Assembly: GCF_016887965.1 (NCBI RefSeq)
Contig: NZ_JAFDVD010000012.1
Location: forward strand, 124,001-188,000
Reading direction: 5' to 3'
From: Phycicoccus sonneratiae
Lineage (GTDB): Bacteria; Actinomycetota; Actinomycetes; Actinomycetales; Dermatophilaceae
DNA: 64,000 bases
The notes beneath the pieces were generated by a model, which was not told the origin of the DNA, did not search any database, and saw nothing but the letters and a program-made list of their open reading frames with translations. A program made the translations under genes and the position numbers. Shown here piece after piece: positions 41,337 to 50,688 of this stretch; position 1 is the stretch's first letter, and every line of letters starts with the position of its first letter.

Positions 41337-42587
41337 ATGAGCGACGACGAACGAGCCCGCCCGATCCCCCAGGGGTCCGGGCGGGACGACGACGTCTACG
41401 TCGTCGACACCCGCCGGCGCGTCCGCCCGTCCGCCGCCGGGCGCGCCCCGCAGCCCGTCACGGCTCCCCCGCCCGCGCCGGCCGGGGGCTACGACGAGTA
41501 CGGCCGCCCGTTGCCGGCCGGTGGCGGCACCGGCGCCCGTCCGCCACGCGGCGGACGCCCCGCCCGGGAGCCCCGCGGGCCGCGCGAGCCCACCGGCCGC
41601 CCGCGCCGCCGGGGCCGACGCGTCGCGAGCCTGCTCGTCCTGCTCCTCGTCGGGTGGGTGGCGTTCACGGCCGTCGCACCGTGGCACGCGTGGTCCACCG
41701 TCAGCCGCGAGGACACCGAGCCCTCCGGCGAGCGCCCGGCCGCCGGCGACGGCCACACCTACCTGCTCGTCGGCTCGGACAGCCGCGAGGGCCTGACGGC
41801 GGCCCAGAAGAAGGCCCTCGGCACCGGCAGCGCCGAGGGCCGGCGCACCGACTCGATCATCCTCGTCCACGTGCCGTCGGGCTCGGGCAAGCCGGCCCTC
41901 ATCTCCATCCCCCGCGACAGCTACCTCCCGATCCCCGGCAAGGGCAAGAACAAGGTCAACGCCTCGTTCGCGTTCGGCGGCCCGAAGCTGCTCGTCCAGA
42001 CCCTCGAGCAGGCCACCGGGCTACGCATCGACGGGTACGTCGAGATCGGCTTCGGGGGCTTCGCCACCGTCGTCGACAGCCTCGGCGGCGTCGACATCTG
42101 CGTCCCGCGGAACATCACGGACAAGAAGGCGCACCTCAAGGTCACGAAGGGGTGCCAGACCCTCGACGGCCCGACCGCGCTCGGGTACGTCCGCGCCCGC
42201 TACTCCGACCCCAAGGGCGACCTCGGCCGCGCCGAGCGCCAGCGCCAGTTCCTCGGCGCGGTGATGAAGAAGGCGGCGACCCCCGGCACGGTCCTCGTCC
42301 CCTGGCGCTGGTGGTCCTTCACCCACGCGGCCGCCTCGAGCGTCTTCGTCGGCGAGGACACCTCGCTCCTCGACGCGTACCGGATCCTGTCGACGATGCG
42401 GAAGGTGTCCTCCGACGAGGCCCTGAGCCTCGTCGTGCCCGTCTCGGACCTCAACGCGACGACCTCGGCCGGCTCCTCGGTCCTCTGGGACGACCAGCGG
42501 GCGAAGGACCTCTTCGGGATGCTGCGCGACGGCACCCCGCTCGAGGCCCCGCCCGAGGGCACCGACGGCAAGCCCACCGGGGGCTGA
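41337..42587 (+). CDS. LCP family glycopolymer transferase
   Basis: 416 aa. A cytoplasmic proline/arginine-rich N-terminus of about 95 residues precedes one transmembrane helix (about 98-118) and the LCP domain. LLVGSDSREGL, GRRTDSIILVHV, ISIPRDSYLPIP and GYVRARYSDPKGDLGRAERQ keep all catalytic arginines and aspartates. It should attach a teichoic acid or other polymer to peptidoglycan C6-OH. The start follows GGAGGTGGAG. It is the most canonical of the three LCP proteins here. Confidence 0.9.
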   Translation: MSDDERARPIPQGSGRDDDVYVVDTRRRVRPSAAGRAPQPVTAPPPAPAGGYDEYGRPLPAGGGTGARPPRGGRPAREPRGPREPTGRPRRRGRRVASLLVLLLVGWVAFTAVAPWHAWSTVSREDTEPSGERPAAGDGHTYLLVGSDSREGLTAAQKKALGTGSAEGRRTDSIILVHVPSGSGKPALISIPRDSYLPIPGKGKNKVNASFAFGGPKLLVQTLEQATGLRIDGYVEIGFGGFATVVDSLGGVDICVPRNITDKKAHLKVTKGCQTLDGPTALGYVRARYSDPKGDLGRAERQRQFLGAVMKKAATPGTVLVPWRWWSFTHAAASSVFVGEDTSLLDAYRILSTMRKVSSDEALSLVVPVSDLNATTSAGSSVLWDDQRAKDLFGMLRDGTPLEAPPEGTDGKPTGG

Positions 42588-42689
42588 GGCCCCCCACCTG
42601 CACTCTCAGGGAGCACCCAGACCGGGCCGTTAGACTCGCCCGGTCCCGCGCCCGCGGGGCCTCGACGAGCACGTTGACAGGGAGGGCCG

Positions 42690-44213
42690 GTGGACGGCGC
42701 CGCACCCCGCGGGGACGAGCACGACCTCGGCCCCGACGACGCCTTTCCCAGCCGCCGCGAGGTGCACGGCAAGGAGCGCCGGCCGTGGCGCCGCCGGCTC
42801 GTCGTCGCGCTCGTGCTCGTGCTCGCCCTCGGCGGCGCCGGCGCGGCGTGGGCCACGTGGCACCTCAACGCGAACATCACGAAGGTCGACGTCTCGCAGG
42901 CCGTGGGCACCGACCGCCCGACGCAGGCCCCGCAGGCCCGCGGCGCCGTGAACATCCTGCTCGTCGGCTCCGACACCCGCGAGGGTGACGGGAACGACGC
43001 CATCGGCAAGGTCGTCGAGGACCCGGGGCAGCACTCCGACACCAACCTCCTCGTCCACCTCTCCAAGGACCGCACCTGGGCGACGGTCGTCTCGATCCCC
43101 CGCGACTCGATGACCAAGGCGCCCCCGGAGTGCTCGCCGAAGGCCCCGAAGGACCAGTGGGTCACGCGGCAGTGGAACCACAACTACAAGATCGGTGGCA
43201 TCGGCTGCCTCATCCGCACCCTCGAGGGCAACACCGGCGTGCGTGTCGACCACTACGCCGTCGTCGACTTCCGCGGCTTCCAGTCGATGGTCGACGCGCT
43301 CGACGGCGTCAAGGTCTGCACGAGCGAGCCCATCGACGACCGCGAGTCGGGCCTGCGCCTCTCCGCCGGGACGCACACCCTCAAGGGCAAGCAGGCGCTC
43401 GCGTACGTGCGCACCCGCAAGTCGGTCGGTGACGGCTCCGACCTCGGCCGCATCCAGCGCCAGCAGGCCTTCCTCTCCTCGATCGCCCAGAAGGCCACCT
43501 CGAGCAAGCTGCTCTTCCAGCCGACGGCCCTCTTCGGCTTCCTCGACGCGGCGACGAAGTCGCTGACCACCGACCCCGACTTCGGGCTCGGCACGATGAA
43601 GGACCTCGCCGAGAGCGTCCGGGGCATCGGGCTCGACAAGATCGAGTTCGTCACCGTCCCTAACGAGTCCTACGCCCCCGACCCCAACCGGGTGCAGTGG
43701 CAGCCCTCGGCCGACGTCATCTGGGAGGCCTTCCGCGAGGACCACCGGCTCGGCGAGAAGCCGTCCGCGTCGGCGTCGCCCTCCCCCACCGCGAGCCCGC
43801 TCACCGTCTCCCCCGCCGACGTCTCCGTCGACGTCCGCAACGGCGCGGGGGTCTCGGGGCTGGCCAGCCAGGCGGGGGCCGCGCTCGAGGTGCAGGGCTT
43901 CACGGTCGCGGGCACGGGCAACGGCGAGTCGCGCACCGGCACGCTCGTCGAGTACTCCGCCGGTCAGGAGGAGGCCGCCCGCACCGTCGCCGCGGCCTTC
44001 CCCGGCGCGACGCTCGAGGAGGCCACCGGGCTCGGGAAGACCGTCCGGGTCACCCTCGGCGCCGGCTCGAAGAACGTCGTCGAGGTCGAGAACCGCACCG
44101 GCACCCAGGCGCTGCCGAAGCAGCCGGTCAAGGCCCCGACGCCCGCCCCCACCCCGACGCCGACCATCGAGGCGCGCGCGGCCGACGCCGACATCTGCTC
44201 GGCCTCCTCCTGA
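42690..44213 (+). CDS. LCP family glycopolymer transferase with LytR_C domain
   Basis: 507 aa. One transmembrane helix (about 36-56), then the LCP domain with LLVGSDTREGDG, DTNLLVHLS, VSIPRDSM and AYVRTRKSVGDGSDLGRIQRQ. A Ser/Pro linker leads to a LytR_C domain (about 372-460, VDVRNGAGVSGLASQAGAAL), common in actinobacterial LCP proteins. The last residues ICSASS echo the C-terminal VCSAG of the leftward LCP protein. GGGAGG precedes the GTG. TAGACT at 42631-42636 is the probable -10 box. Confidence 0.9.
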   Translation: MDGAAPRGDEHDLGPDDAFPSRREVHGKERRPWRRRLVVALVLVLALGGAGAAWATWHLNANITKVDVSQAVGTDRPTQAPQARGAVNILLVGSDTREGDGNDAIGKVVEDPGQHSDTNLLVHLSKDRTWATVVSIPRDSMTKAPPECSPKAPKDQWVTRQWNHNYKIGGIGCLIRTLEGNTGVRVDHYAVVDFRGFQSMVDALDGVKVCTSEPIDDRESGLRLSAGTHTLKGKQALAYVRTRKSVGDGSDLGRIQRQQAFLSSIAQKATSSKLLFQPTALFGFLDAATKSLTTDPDFGLGTMKDLAESVRGIGLDKIEFVTVPNESYAPDPNRVQWQPSADVIWEAFREDHRLGEKPSASASPSPTASPLTVSPADVSVDVRNGAGVSGLASQAGAALEVQGFTVAGTGNGESRTGTLVEYSAGQEEAARTVAAAFPGATLEEATGLGKTVRVTLGAGSKNVVEVENRTGTQALPKQPVKAPTPAPTPTPTIEARAADADICSASS

Positions 44214-44236
44214 CCCCGGCAGCGCCGGAGGGTCAG
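44210..44236. terminator. Nested hairpin embedding both convergent stop codons
   Basis: CTGACCC (44210-44216) pairs with GGGTCAG (44230-44236), and inner CGGC (44217-44220) pairs with GCCG (44224-44227). The stops of the LCP gene (44211-44213) and of the AlgX-like gene (44233-44235) are both within the outer stem. Confidence 0.65.
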
Positions 44237-45396
44237 TCCGCCGCGCGCAAACCCGCCTCGAGGCGGTCGACGAACGCCTCGTCGAAGACCCCGAGGTCAC
44301 CGGTCGCGATGTCCCGCTCGACGAGCTCGAGGACGACGGTGTCCGACTCGACCATCTCGTGGAGCACGAGGTCGGGCTCGGTCTTGACCCAGTGCCGGGT
44401 CGTCGAGCGCTCGAACCACGGCGTCCACGCCGCCCGCGAGTTGAAGGTGAACGAGTCGCCGATGATCGCCGTGCGCCCGCGGACCAACGCGCCGGGGTCG
44501 TCGGAGGACTGCTGGGTGCGGAAGGTGAAGTCGCCGCTGCGCGACTCGGAGTCCAGCCGCACCTCGGGGCGCACGACGTCCCACCCGGGCACCTCGTCGA
44601 CCCGGTCCTCCAGGAGGACGCTCGCGAGGTCGCCCTGCTTGCGGAACGGCGCCCCGGCGCGCACCTCCGACTGCTCCCACGTGCCGGGGGCGACGTGGTC
44701 GACGACCGCGCGGGCGTAGACGAGTGCTCCCGCCGGGGTCCAGTGCGAGTCCGAGCGCAGGTAGGCGCGCCCGGGGCCGGCGTCGGCCTCCTCGAGGGCG
44801 GGGCGCAGGTCGAGGAAGTCGGGGTCCCGACCGGTGTACGCGGACCAGAAGGCGTCCTTGCGCTCCGCGGCACAGGCCCGCCCCAGGTACCGCGCCGGGA
44901 GACCGTCGTCGACGACGGTCGACTTGTCCGGGACGACGACGACCGCGACCGTCCGGCCGTGCTCGCGCAGCAGCGTCGTCATCCGCTCCAGCCGCTCGAC
45001 CGTCTCCTCGACCCCGAGCTGCGGGTGGCAGGCGTTGACGAAGTCGCCGCCCGCGTAGAGCCACCGGTCCCGCCCCTCGACGACCGAGGGCCACGCGACG
45101 CCGTCGACGACCCGCGTCGGCTCGACCGCGTGGTCGCCGAAGACCCCGCGCACGACCTCGCTGCGGGCCTGCACGGCCGCGGTCCGGACGGGCAGGTGGT
45201 CGCTGACCCACAACGACGCCTCGTCGAAGACCTTCCAGCCGGCCGAGAGCGACGGCCGGTCGGCGAGCGGGCGGTTCTCCAGGGCCGTGGCGCGCGCGCC
45301 GGCCAGCCCGGCGACGAGCGGCCCGAACACGAAGACCCCTCCCGCGACGACGACGGGCAGGAGGCGGCGGTGCTGGCCGGGGCGGGTCACGGTCAC
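44233..45396 (-). CDS. AlgX/AlgJ-type SGNH acyltransferase (O-acetylation)
   Basis: 387 aa. An N-terminal signal anchor (about 10-32) precedes an extracytoplasmic SGNH hydrolase-like domain. The nucleophile serine is in IIGDSFTFNSRA, and the catalytic Asp/His block is SDSHWTPAGALVYA. AlgX/AlgJ proteins receive acetyl groups from an MBOAT partner and transfer them to a polysaccharide. The MBOAT gene ends 4 nt before this gene's GTG, so they form a pair. Acceptor is probably the teichoic acid or another surface polymer made nearby. Confidence 0.82.
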   Translation of the reverse strand: MTVTRPGQHRRLLPVVVAGGVFVFGPLVAGLAGARATALENRPLADRPSLSAGWKVFDEASLWVSDHLPVRTAAVQARSEVVRGVFGDHAVEPTRVVDGVAWPSVVEGRDRWLYAGGDFVNACHPQLGVEETVERLERMTTLLREHGRTVAVVVVPDKSTVVDDGLPARYLGRACAAERKDAFWSAYTGRDPDFLDLRPALEEADAGPGRAYLRSDSHWTPAGALVYARAVVDHVAPGTWEQSEVRAGAPFRKQGDLASVLLEDRVDEVPGWDVVRPEVRLDSESRSGDFTFRTQQSSDDPGALVRGRTAIIGDSFTFNSRAAWTPWFERSTTRHWVKTEPDLVLHEMVESDTVVLELVERDIATGDLGVFDEAFVDRLEAGLRAAD

Positions 45397-45400
45397 GCTC

Positions 45401-46825
45401 CTAGAACTGGAAGTAGAGGAAGGGGCTGAGGGTGCCGACGGCGACGAGCACCCCGGCGGCGGGAGCGGCGACCCAGCTGGCGATGGCGCGGGCGGCGGCG
45501 GCCCCGACGCCGCGACCGGTGTCGAGGACCCGGCCGAGGACGAGGTCGCGCGGCATGAGCACGACGAGGGCCGCGAGGGCGAGGACGACGACGCGCTGGT
45601 TGGTCAGCGACACCGCGACGACGTCGGAGAGGCCCTCACCGGTCGGTACGACCATGACGCGCAGCACCTCGAGCGCCTGCTCCATCGACCCGGACCGGAA
45701 GAACACCCAGCCGACCATGACGAGGAGGAAGGTGACCGCGCGCGGCAGGACCGTCGCGAGCCCGCTCCACTCCCGGCGCCCGAGCCCGGTGAGCCGCTCG
45801 ACGACGAGGAGCATCCCGTGGAAGAGGCCCCAGACGAGGAAGGTCCACGCGGCCCCGTGCCAGAACCCGGTGAGCACGAAGACGGTCAGCAGGTTGAGGT
45901 ACGTGCGCCCGGTCCCGGACCGGTTGCCGCCGAGCGGGATGTAGACGTAGTCACGGAACCACCGGGACAGCGACATGTGCCACCGGCGCCAGAAGTCGGT
46001 CACGGACACCGCGGAGTACGGGCGGGCGAAGTTCTCGGGGAACCGGAAGCCGAGCATCCGGGCCAGCCCGATCGCCATGTCGGAGTACCCGGAGAAGTCG
46101 AAGTAGATCTGGATCGTGTACGCGAGGACGCCGACCCACGCCGCCGTCGTCGTCAGCGGCTGCCCCGAGAAGGCGGCGTCGGCGACCGGTGCCACCGTGT
46201 CGGCGACGACGACCTTCTTCGCCAGCCCCATGCCGAAGCGAGGGAAGCCGGCCGCGAAGTCGGCGAACCGGTCCTTGCGCACCTCGTGGAGCTGGTCGGC
46301 GATCTCGTGGTAGCGGACGATCGGGCCGGCGATGAGCTGGGGGAACATCGCGATGTACGTGACGAAGGTCAGCAGGTTGCGCTGCGCGCGCTTGCTGCCG
46401 CGGTAGACGTCGACGACGTACGAGATGTGGTGGAAGGTGAAGAACGAGATGCCGATCGGCAGCCCGAGGGTGATGACCGGGCTGCTCCCGCCGAACAGCT
46501 CGGCGAGCGCGTCGACCTGCCGGGAGGCGAAGCCGGCGTACTTCCAGACCCCGAGGAGGCCGAGGTCGAGGGCGACGACCGTGACGAGCGCCACCCGGCG
46601 GGCCCGCGGTCCGAGCCCGCGCTCGGTGTCGACGAGCAGGCCCCCGACGAAGTTGGCGACGATGCAGGCCAGCAGGCCGAGGACGAAGGGTCCGCCGCCC
46701 CAGGTGTAGAAGACGAGGCTGGCGAGCGCGACGACCCCGTTGCGCCACCGGGCCGGCAGCGTCCAGACGAGGACGAGGACGACCGGGAGGAAGACCCACA
46801 GGAACATGGGGGTGGCGAAGGACAT
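45401..46825 (-). CDS. MBOAT family O-acyltransferase (AlgI-like)
   Basis: 474 aa with about 11-12 hydrophobic helices. The invariant catalytic histidine lies in VLTGFWHGAAWTFLVWG. FFTFHHISYVVDVYRG, FPQLIAGPIVRYHEI and TDFWRRWHMSLSRWFRDYVYIPLGG are family landmarks. It moves acyl groups from cytoplasmic acetyl-CoA across the membrane for the AlgX-like partner encoded just downstream. A minus-strand TAGCGT (46878-46883) is the likely -10 box for the two-gene operon. Confidence 0.9.
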   Translation of the reverse strand: MSFATPMFLWVFLPVVLVLVWTLPARWRNGVVALASLVFYTWGGGPFVLGLLACIVANFVGGLLVDTERGLGPRARRVALVTVVALDLGLLGVWKYAGFASRQVDALAELFGGSSPVITLGLPIGISFFTFHHISYVVDVYRGSKRAQRNLLTFVTYIAMFPQLIAGPIVRYHEIADQLHEVRKDRFADFAAGFPRFGMGLAKKVVVADTVAPVADAAFSGQPLTTTAAWVGVLAYTIQIYFDFSGYSDMAIGLARMLGFRFPENFARPYSAVSVTDFWRRWHMSLSRWFRDYVYIPLGGNRSGTGRTYLNLLTVFVLTGFWHGAAWTFLVWGLFHGMLLVVERLTGLGRREWSGLATVLPRAVTFLLVMVGWVFFRSGSMEQALEVLRVMVVPTGEGLSDVVAVSLTNQRVVVLALAALVVLMPRDLVLGRVLDTGRGVGAAAARAIASWVAAPAAGVLVAVGTLSPFLYFQF

Positions 46826-46933
46826 GCCTCGGACTTCGTGCAGGGTGCGGGGGACGGTGGCCGACGGGGCCGCCGAGCACGCTAGCAGGGCCGGGGTGGT
46901 GCCCCGGCCGCGGGGAGCGGACCGTCCGCGGGG

Positions 46934-48100
46934 TCAGCCCTTGAGCAGCTGGCGGGCCATGACGATGCGCTGCACCTGGTTGGTGCCCTCGTAGATCTGG
47001 GTGATCTTCGCGTCGCGCATCATCCGCTCGAGCGGGAAGTCGCGGGTGTACCCGGCGCCCCCGAGGAGCTGGACGGCGTCGGTGGTCACCTGCATCGCGA
47101 CGTCGGAGGCGTAGGCCTTGGCCGCGGCGCCGAAGAACGGCAGGTCGGCGTCGCCGCGCTCGGACTTGGCCGCCGCGACGTAGACGAGCTGGCGGGCGGC
47201 CTCGAGCTGCATCGCCATGTCGGCGAGCATGAACTGCACGCCCTGGAACTCGGCCACGCTCCTGCCGAACTGCCGGCGCTCCTTGACGTAGGCGACGGCC
47301 TGGTCGAGGGCGCCCTGGGCGATGCCGACGGCCTGCGCGCCGATCGTCACGCGGGTGTGGTCGAGGGTGGCCAGCGCGATCTTCAGGCCCGCGCCGACCT
47401 CGCCGACGACGCGGTCGCCGGGGATGCGGCAGCGGTCGAAGTGGAGCTCACGCGTCGGGGAGCCCTTGATGCCGAGCTTGCGCTCCTTCTCGCCGAACGA
47501 GAACCCCTCGTCCGACTTCTCGACGACGAACGCCGTGATGTTGTTGCCGCGCGGGCCGTCGGGGTCGGTGACCGCGAGCACGGTGTAGTACTCGGAGACA
47601 CCGGCGTTGGTGATCCACGACTTCTGCCCGGTGAGCACCCAGTCGTCGCCGTCACGCACGGCCTTGCACTTCATTGCCGCGGTGTCCGAGCCGGCCTCGC
47701 GCTCGGAGAGCCCGTAGGAGAAGGTCGACTCCCCCGCCGCGAGCGGCGTGAGGTAGCGCTTCTTGACGTCGTCGGACGCGGCGAGCAGCAGCGGCATCGA
47801 CCCGAGCTTGTTGACGGCGGGGATGAGCGAGGAGGACGCACACACCCGGGCGACCTCCTCGATGACGATGCACGTCGCGAGGGCGTCGGCCCCGACCCCG
47901 CCGTACTCCTCCGGCACGTGCGGCGCGAAGAAGTCGGAGGCCACGAGCGCGTCGTGGGCCTCCTGGGGGTAGCGCGACTCCTCGTCGACCGCGGCCGCGT
48001 AGGGCGCGATCTTGTCCTCGGCCACCGCGCGGACCGCCTCGCGGATCGCCTCGTGGTCCTCGGGGAGCCGGTAGATGTCGAAGTCCGGGTTGCCGCTCAT
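46934..48100 (-). CDS. Acyl-CoA dehydrogenase
   Basis: 388 aa, full length. This FAD enzyme performs the first step of beta-oxidation or branched-chain acid breakdown. YGLSEREAGSDTAAM and WITNAG form the flavin/substrate region, and the catalytic glutamate is in KITQIYEGTNQVQRIVMAR, the position used by short-chain enzymes. ATG 48100 is chosen over 48109 because a minus-strand TAACAT (48108-48113) leaves a 7-nt gap to it, matching other genes here. It is transcribed alone. Confidence 0.9.
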   Translation of the reverse strand: MSGNPDFDIYRLPEDHEAIREAVRAVAEDKIAPYAAAVDEESRYPQEAHDALVASDFFAPHVPEEYGGVGADALATCIVIEEVARVCASSSLIPAVNKLGSMPLLLAASDDVKKRYLTPLAAGESTFSYGLSEREAGSDTAAMKCKAVRDGDDWVLTGQKSWITNAGVSEYYTVLAVTDPDGPRGNNITAFVVEKSDEGFSFGEKERKLGIKGSPTRELHFDRCRIPGDRVVGEVGAGLKIALATLDHTRVTIGAQAVGIAQGALDQAVAYVKERRQFGRSVAEFQGVQFMLADMAMQLEAARQLVYVAAAKSERGDADLPFFGAAAKAYASDVAMQVTTDAVQLLGGAGYTRDFPLERMMRDAKITQIYEGTNQVQRIVMARQLLKG

Positions 48101-48134
48101 GCCGGGCATGTTACTCGCCGGTACCGACGGGCGC

Positions 48135-49544
48135 TCAGGCGGTGATGTTCCCGCCCTCGAAGCGCCCGGTGGAGGTGCCGTCGCCGTTGTCGGCGACGTG
48201 GGCCAGCGGGAAGCCGTACCGGCCCGCCGGCCCACCGGCCGCCTGCCACTGCTCGAGCACCGGGCCCCACACCCCGTAGCAGGGGGCACCGGCGAGGCTC
48301 CAGAGACCACCGTGCTCGAAGCCCTGGGTGGTGCCGCGGGCGATGTCCTGCCGGTCCCCCGTCGGGAAGCCGAGGACCCCGCCCTCGCGGCCGAGCTCGA
48401 GCCACGCCGTCCACGCCCAGTTGTGCACGAGGGCGCGCGGCGTCGTGATGCCGCTGACGATCGCGCCCTTCTGGAAGCGCTGGATCCAGCCGCCGGCCGG
48501 GAAGTTCTCGACGAGCGCCACCGGCCAGCGCAGCGGCCCGTTCTCGCGTCCGCTCTGGTTCCACATCGTCCAGCGCCAGCCCCAGACGCACTGGGTGGCC
48601 GTGACCGTGCTGTCGACGATGGCGCCGTTCTGGAAGCGCTGCACCCACCCGCCGTCGCGCAGGCCCTCGAGGCGGGGGCCGGTGGGAAAGCCGATGACGT
48701 CGGGGCCGCCGTACTCGGCGTACTTCGAGAGCACGAAGCTCGTCATCGCCGCGGCTCCGGTGGCGCTGGTCCACCAGATGCGTCCGCCCTGGTAGTTCAC
48801 GTACTTCGCCCGGCCGTCGATGGTGTTCTTGATCGGCGAGGTCGAGGCCTTGAGGTAGGAGCGCTGGCCGCCCATCGCGGTGTAGAGCTGCTCCATCGGT
48901 CCCCACTGCGGCAGGTACGGCGAGCTGTGCTCGGCGGTGGCGTCGGAGCGCAGCGACGTCGTCGAGCAGTTGTCCCACCGGTACGGCGGGACGCAGGACA
49001 CGACGCGGCAGTGCACGCCCCCGCTGCACTTGACCTGGGTGTTGCACTGGCCGTAGCGGAAGTCGTTGCAGCACACGCGCCGCTGGTCGCAGGTGGCCTT
49101 CGAGCCCGCGCCGCACGAGCAGTTCCAGCACTTGCTGTCGCAGATGTGGTCCGAGCATCCGCTCGTGCACCTCGTGCACTTGGCGTTGCAGTCGACGATG
49201 TACCGGTACCCGCCACCGCACCACGACGAGTCGGCGGCCTTCCACCAGCCGGCGGTGAAGCTGCCGGGCGGGCAGCCGTTGACGCCCTTGTTGATCGTGG
49301 CGCAGAAGATCGTCCACCCGCCGGCGGCGGTGTTCGACGGGCCGCAGATCGTCGCGTACGCGGACTGGGGACGCAGGGCGTAGGCCTTGGGATCGGTGGC
49401 CAGGGCCGAGCCGGCCACGGCCGCACCGACGAGGACGCCGCGCCGGCTGACGCCCCGACCGCGGGCCAGCCGGTCGACGAGCCCGGCGAGACCGCGGGGG
49501 CGGGTGAGGACCTCGTCGAGGGTCGTGCGGTTCGTCGTCGTCAC
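48135..49544 (-). CDS. Tat-exported cysteine-rich protein (methylamine dehydrogenase light-chain-like) with LGFP repeats
   Basis: 469 aa. SRRGVLVGAA (33-42) is a twin-arginine signal. Residues 67-193 hold 20 cysteines. Within them, CPPG (91-94), W100/W101, W108-C109 and YIVDC (115-119) resemble the CPPGT...SWVASC...YRDCC block of the MauA light chain. The second tryptophan context that forms the TTQ cofactor (IIWCFG) is not seen. LGFP wall-binding repeats fill about 265-460 (IGFPTGPRLEGLRDGGWVQRF and relatives). The upstream operon genes encode MauD/MauE-like redox proteins, presumably for its disulfides. The GTG overlaps the upstream stop (GTGA). Function unknown. Confidence 0.7.
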   Translation of the reverse strand: MTTTNRTTLDEVLTRPRGLAGLVDRLARGRGVSRRGVLVGAAVAGSALATDPKAYALRPQSAYATICGPSNTAAGGWTIFCATINKGVNGCPPGSFTAGWWKAADSSWCGGGYRYIVDCNAKCTRCTSGCSDHICDSKCWNCSCGAGSKATCDQRRVCCNDFRYGQCNTQVKCSGGVHCRVVSCVPPYRWDNCSTTSLRSDATAEHSSPYLPQWGPMEQLYTAMGGQRSYLKASTSPIKNTIDGRAKYVNYQGGRIWWTSATGAAAMTSFVLSKYAEYGGPDVIGFPTGPRLEGLRDGGWVQRFQNGAIVDSTVTATQCVWGWRWTMWNQSGRENGPLRWPVALVENFPAGGWIQRFQKGAIVSGITTPRALVHNWAWTAWLELGREGGVLGFPTGDRQDIARGTTQGFEHGGLWSLAGAPCYGVWGPVLEQWQAAGGPAGRYGFPLAHVADNGDGTSTGRFEGGNITA

Positions 49545-50077
49545 AGGACCACTCCCTTGCGGCGCATCGCGACCGCGGACTCGACACCCATCGAGCGGAC
49601 GACCCCGGCCGCCCGCGGGACGGTGGCCATCCGGCGGCTGTGGCTGCCGATGACCGTGTACAGGCAGAAGGCGCGCCCCCCGACGCTGAAGAAGTGCTGG
49701 CTCGCCGAGCGGCCGGGCAGCTGCCGGGGCATCCGGCCGGGCGAGAACTGCGAGGGCGCGAGCCGGGGCCAGCCGGAGCGGGCGAAGAGGCCGGTGCCGG
49801 CGAGGTCGGAGCCGTACTCGACGAGCGCGACGAAGACGTCCTCGGAGGCCAGCTCCTCGACGAGCCCGGAGCCGAAGTCACCGGTGCCGGTGGGGATGGC
49901 GCGCGAGCAGACGTGGAGCACCGGGAGCGTGCGCTCGACGGGCCCGCCGTCCGCGGCGTCCGGCGGGGCGATGCCCCGCGCGGCGGCGTCGGCCCCGGCG
50001 TCCGTGGGTCGGCGGGCGATGCTCGAGGCCCAGCCGGCCGGCACGTCGAGGGTGATGCCGTACCCGGTCCGCCTCAT
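49541..50077 (-). CDS. Hypothetical protein of the Mau-like operon
   Basis: 178 aa. No family was recognised. It has a possible early strand/amphipathic motif GYGITLDVPAGW, then HVCSRAIPTGTGDFGSGLVEEL, DVFVALVEYG and SVGGRAFCLYTVIG. There is no signal peptide or transmembrane segment, and only two cysteines. The composition suggests a compact alpha/beta domain. ATG 50077 overlaps the stop of the upstream membrane protein (ATGA), and GGAGTG is nearby. A role as chaperone or maturation factor for the cysteine-rich protein is only a guess from location. Confidence 0.7.
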   Translation of the reverse strand: MRRTGYGITLDVPAGWASSIARRPTDAGADAAARGIAPPDAADGGPVERTLPVLHVCSRAIPTGTGDFGSGLVEELASEDVFVALVEYGSDLAGTGLFARSGWPRLAPSQFSPGRMPRQLPGRSASQHFFSVGGRAFCLYTVIGSHSRRMATVPRAAGVVRSMGVESAVAMRRKGVVL

Positions 50078-50679
50078 GACACTCCACCCATGGCCGTCCA
50101 CACGAGGGCCGCGGCCCCCGTCGAGAGGCCCACCCTAGCCACGACCTCGGCGGCCCGCGCGCCGAGCTCGACGCGGCGCAGCACCGCCCACAGCTGCTCG
50201 CGCGAGTGCACGCCCGCCATGCCGACGAGCGGCAGGGCGCGGACGAGCCCGAAGACCAGCCCGAGCAGCGCCCCGGCCCACGGCGTGCCGCCGAGGGCGG
50301 CGAGGACGAGCACGGCGTAGGTCGTCGAGCTGGTGACGATGGTGACCACGCCGAGCCCCAGCTGGGCACCGAACCCGACCCCGACGACCCAGCCCCGGTA
50401 CCGCCCGATCCACGCCTCGTCGACCTGCCGGCGCCACGACGGGAGCCGTGCGCCGCCGACGCCCAGGTCGAGCAGCAGGCCGACGACGAGGAGCAGCGCG
50501 GCGAGCCCGAACCCGGCCCCGGACCAGCGCCACCGCTCGGGGACGAGGGTGCCGAGGAGGGCGGCGAGCAGCCCGACGGCGGTGCCGCCGAGGGCGGAGG
50601 ACAGGACGTAGGCCGTGGTGGTCAGCCACCAGCGGGAGGCGCGGGCCCGCTCACCGAACGGGCTGATGCTCGTGAGCAT
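50074..50679 (-). CDS. Polytopic membrane protein, possibly CcdA/MauF-like
   Basis: 201 aa with five or six hydrophobic segments, including WLTTTAYVLSSALGGTAVGL and GLVFGLVRALPLVGMAG. The latter loosely resembles the GRGLPLL segment of CcdA/DsbD-family transporters and MauF. It has no cysteines, so it could not itself carry disulfide exchange as CcdA does. The assignment rests mainly on its place between MauD-like and light-chain-like genes. The ATG lies 9 nt after the microprotein stop; the gene's stop overlaps the next start by 4 nt. Confidence 0.6.
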   Translation of the reverse strand: MLTSISPFGERARASRWWLTTTAYVLSSALGGTAVGLLAALLGTLVPERWRWSGAGFGLAALLLVVGLLLDLGVGGARLPSWRRQVDEAWIGRYRGWVVGVGFGAQLGLGVVTIVTSSTTYAVLVLAALGGTPWAGALLGLVFGLVRALPLVGMAGVHSREQLWAVLRRVELGARAAEVVARVGLSTGAAALVWTAMGGVS

Positions 50680-50688
50680 CGACTCGCC

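Noticed and set aside
48135-49544. A true methylamine dehydrogenase light chain
   Set aside because: No heavy chain gene is adjacent, the second TTQ tryptophan context is not visible, and LGFP repeats are fused on. It is called light-chain-like only.
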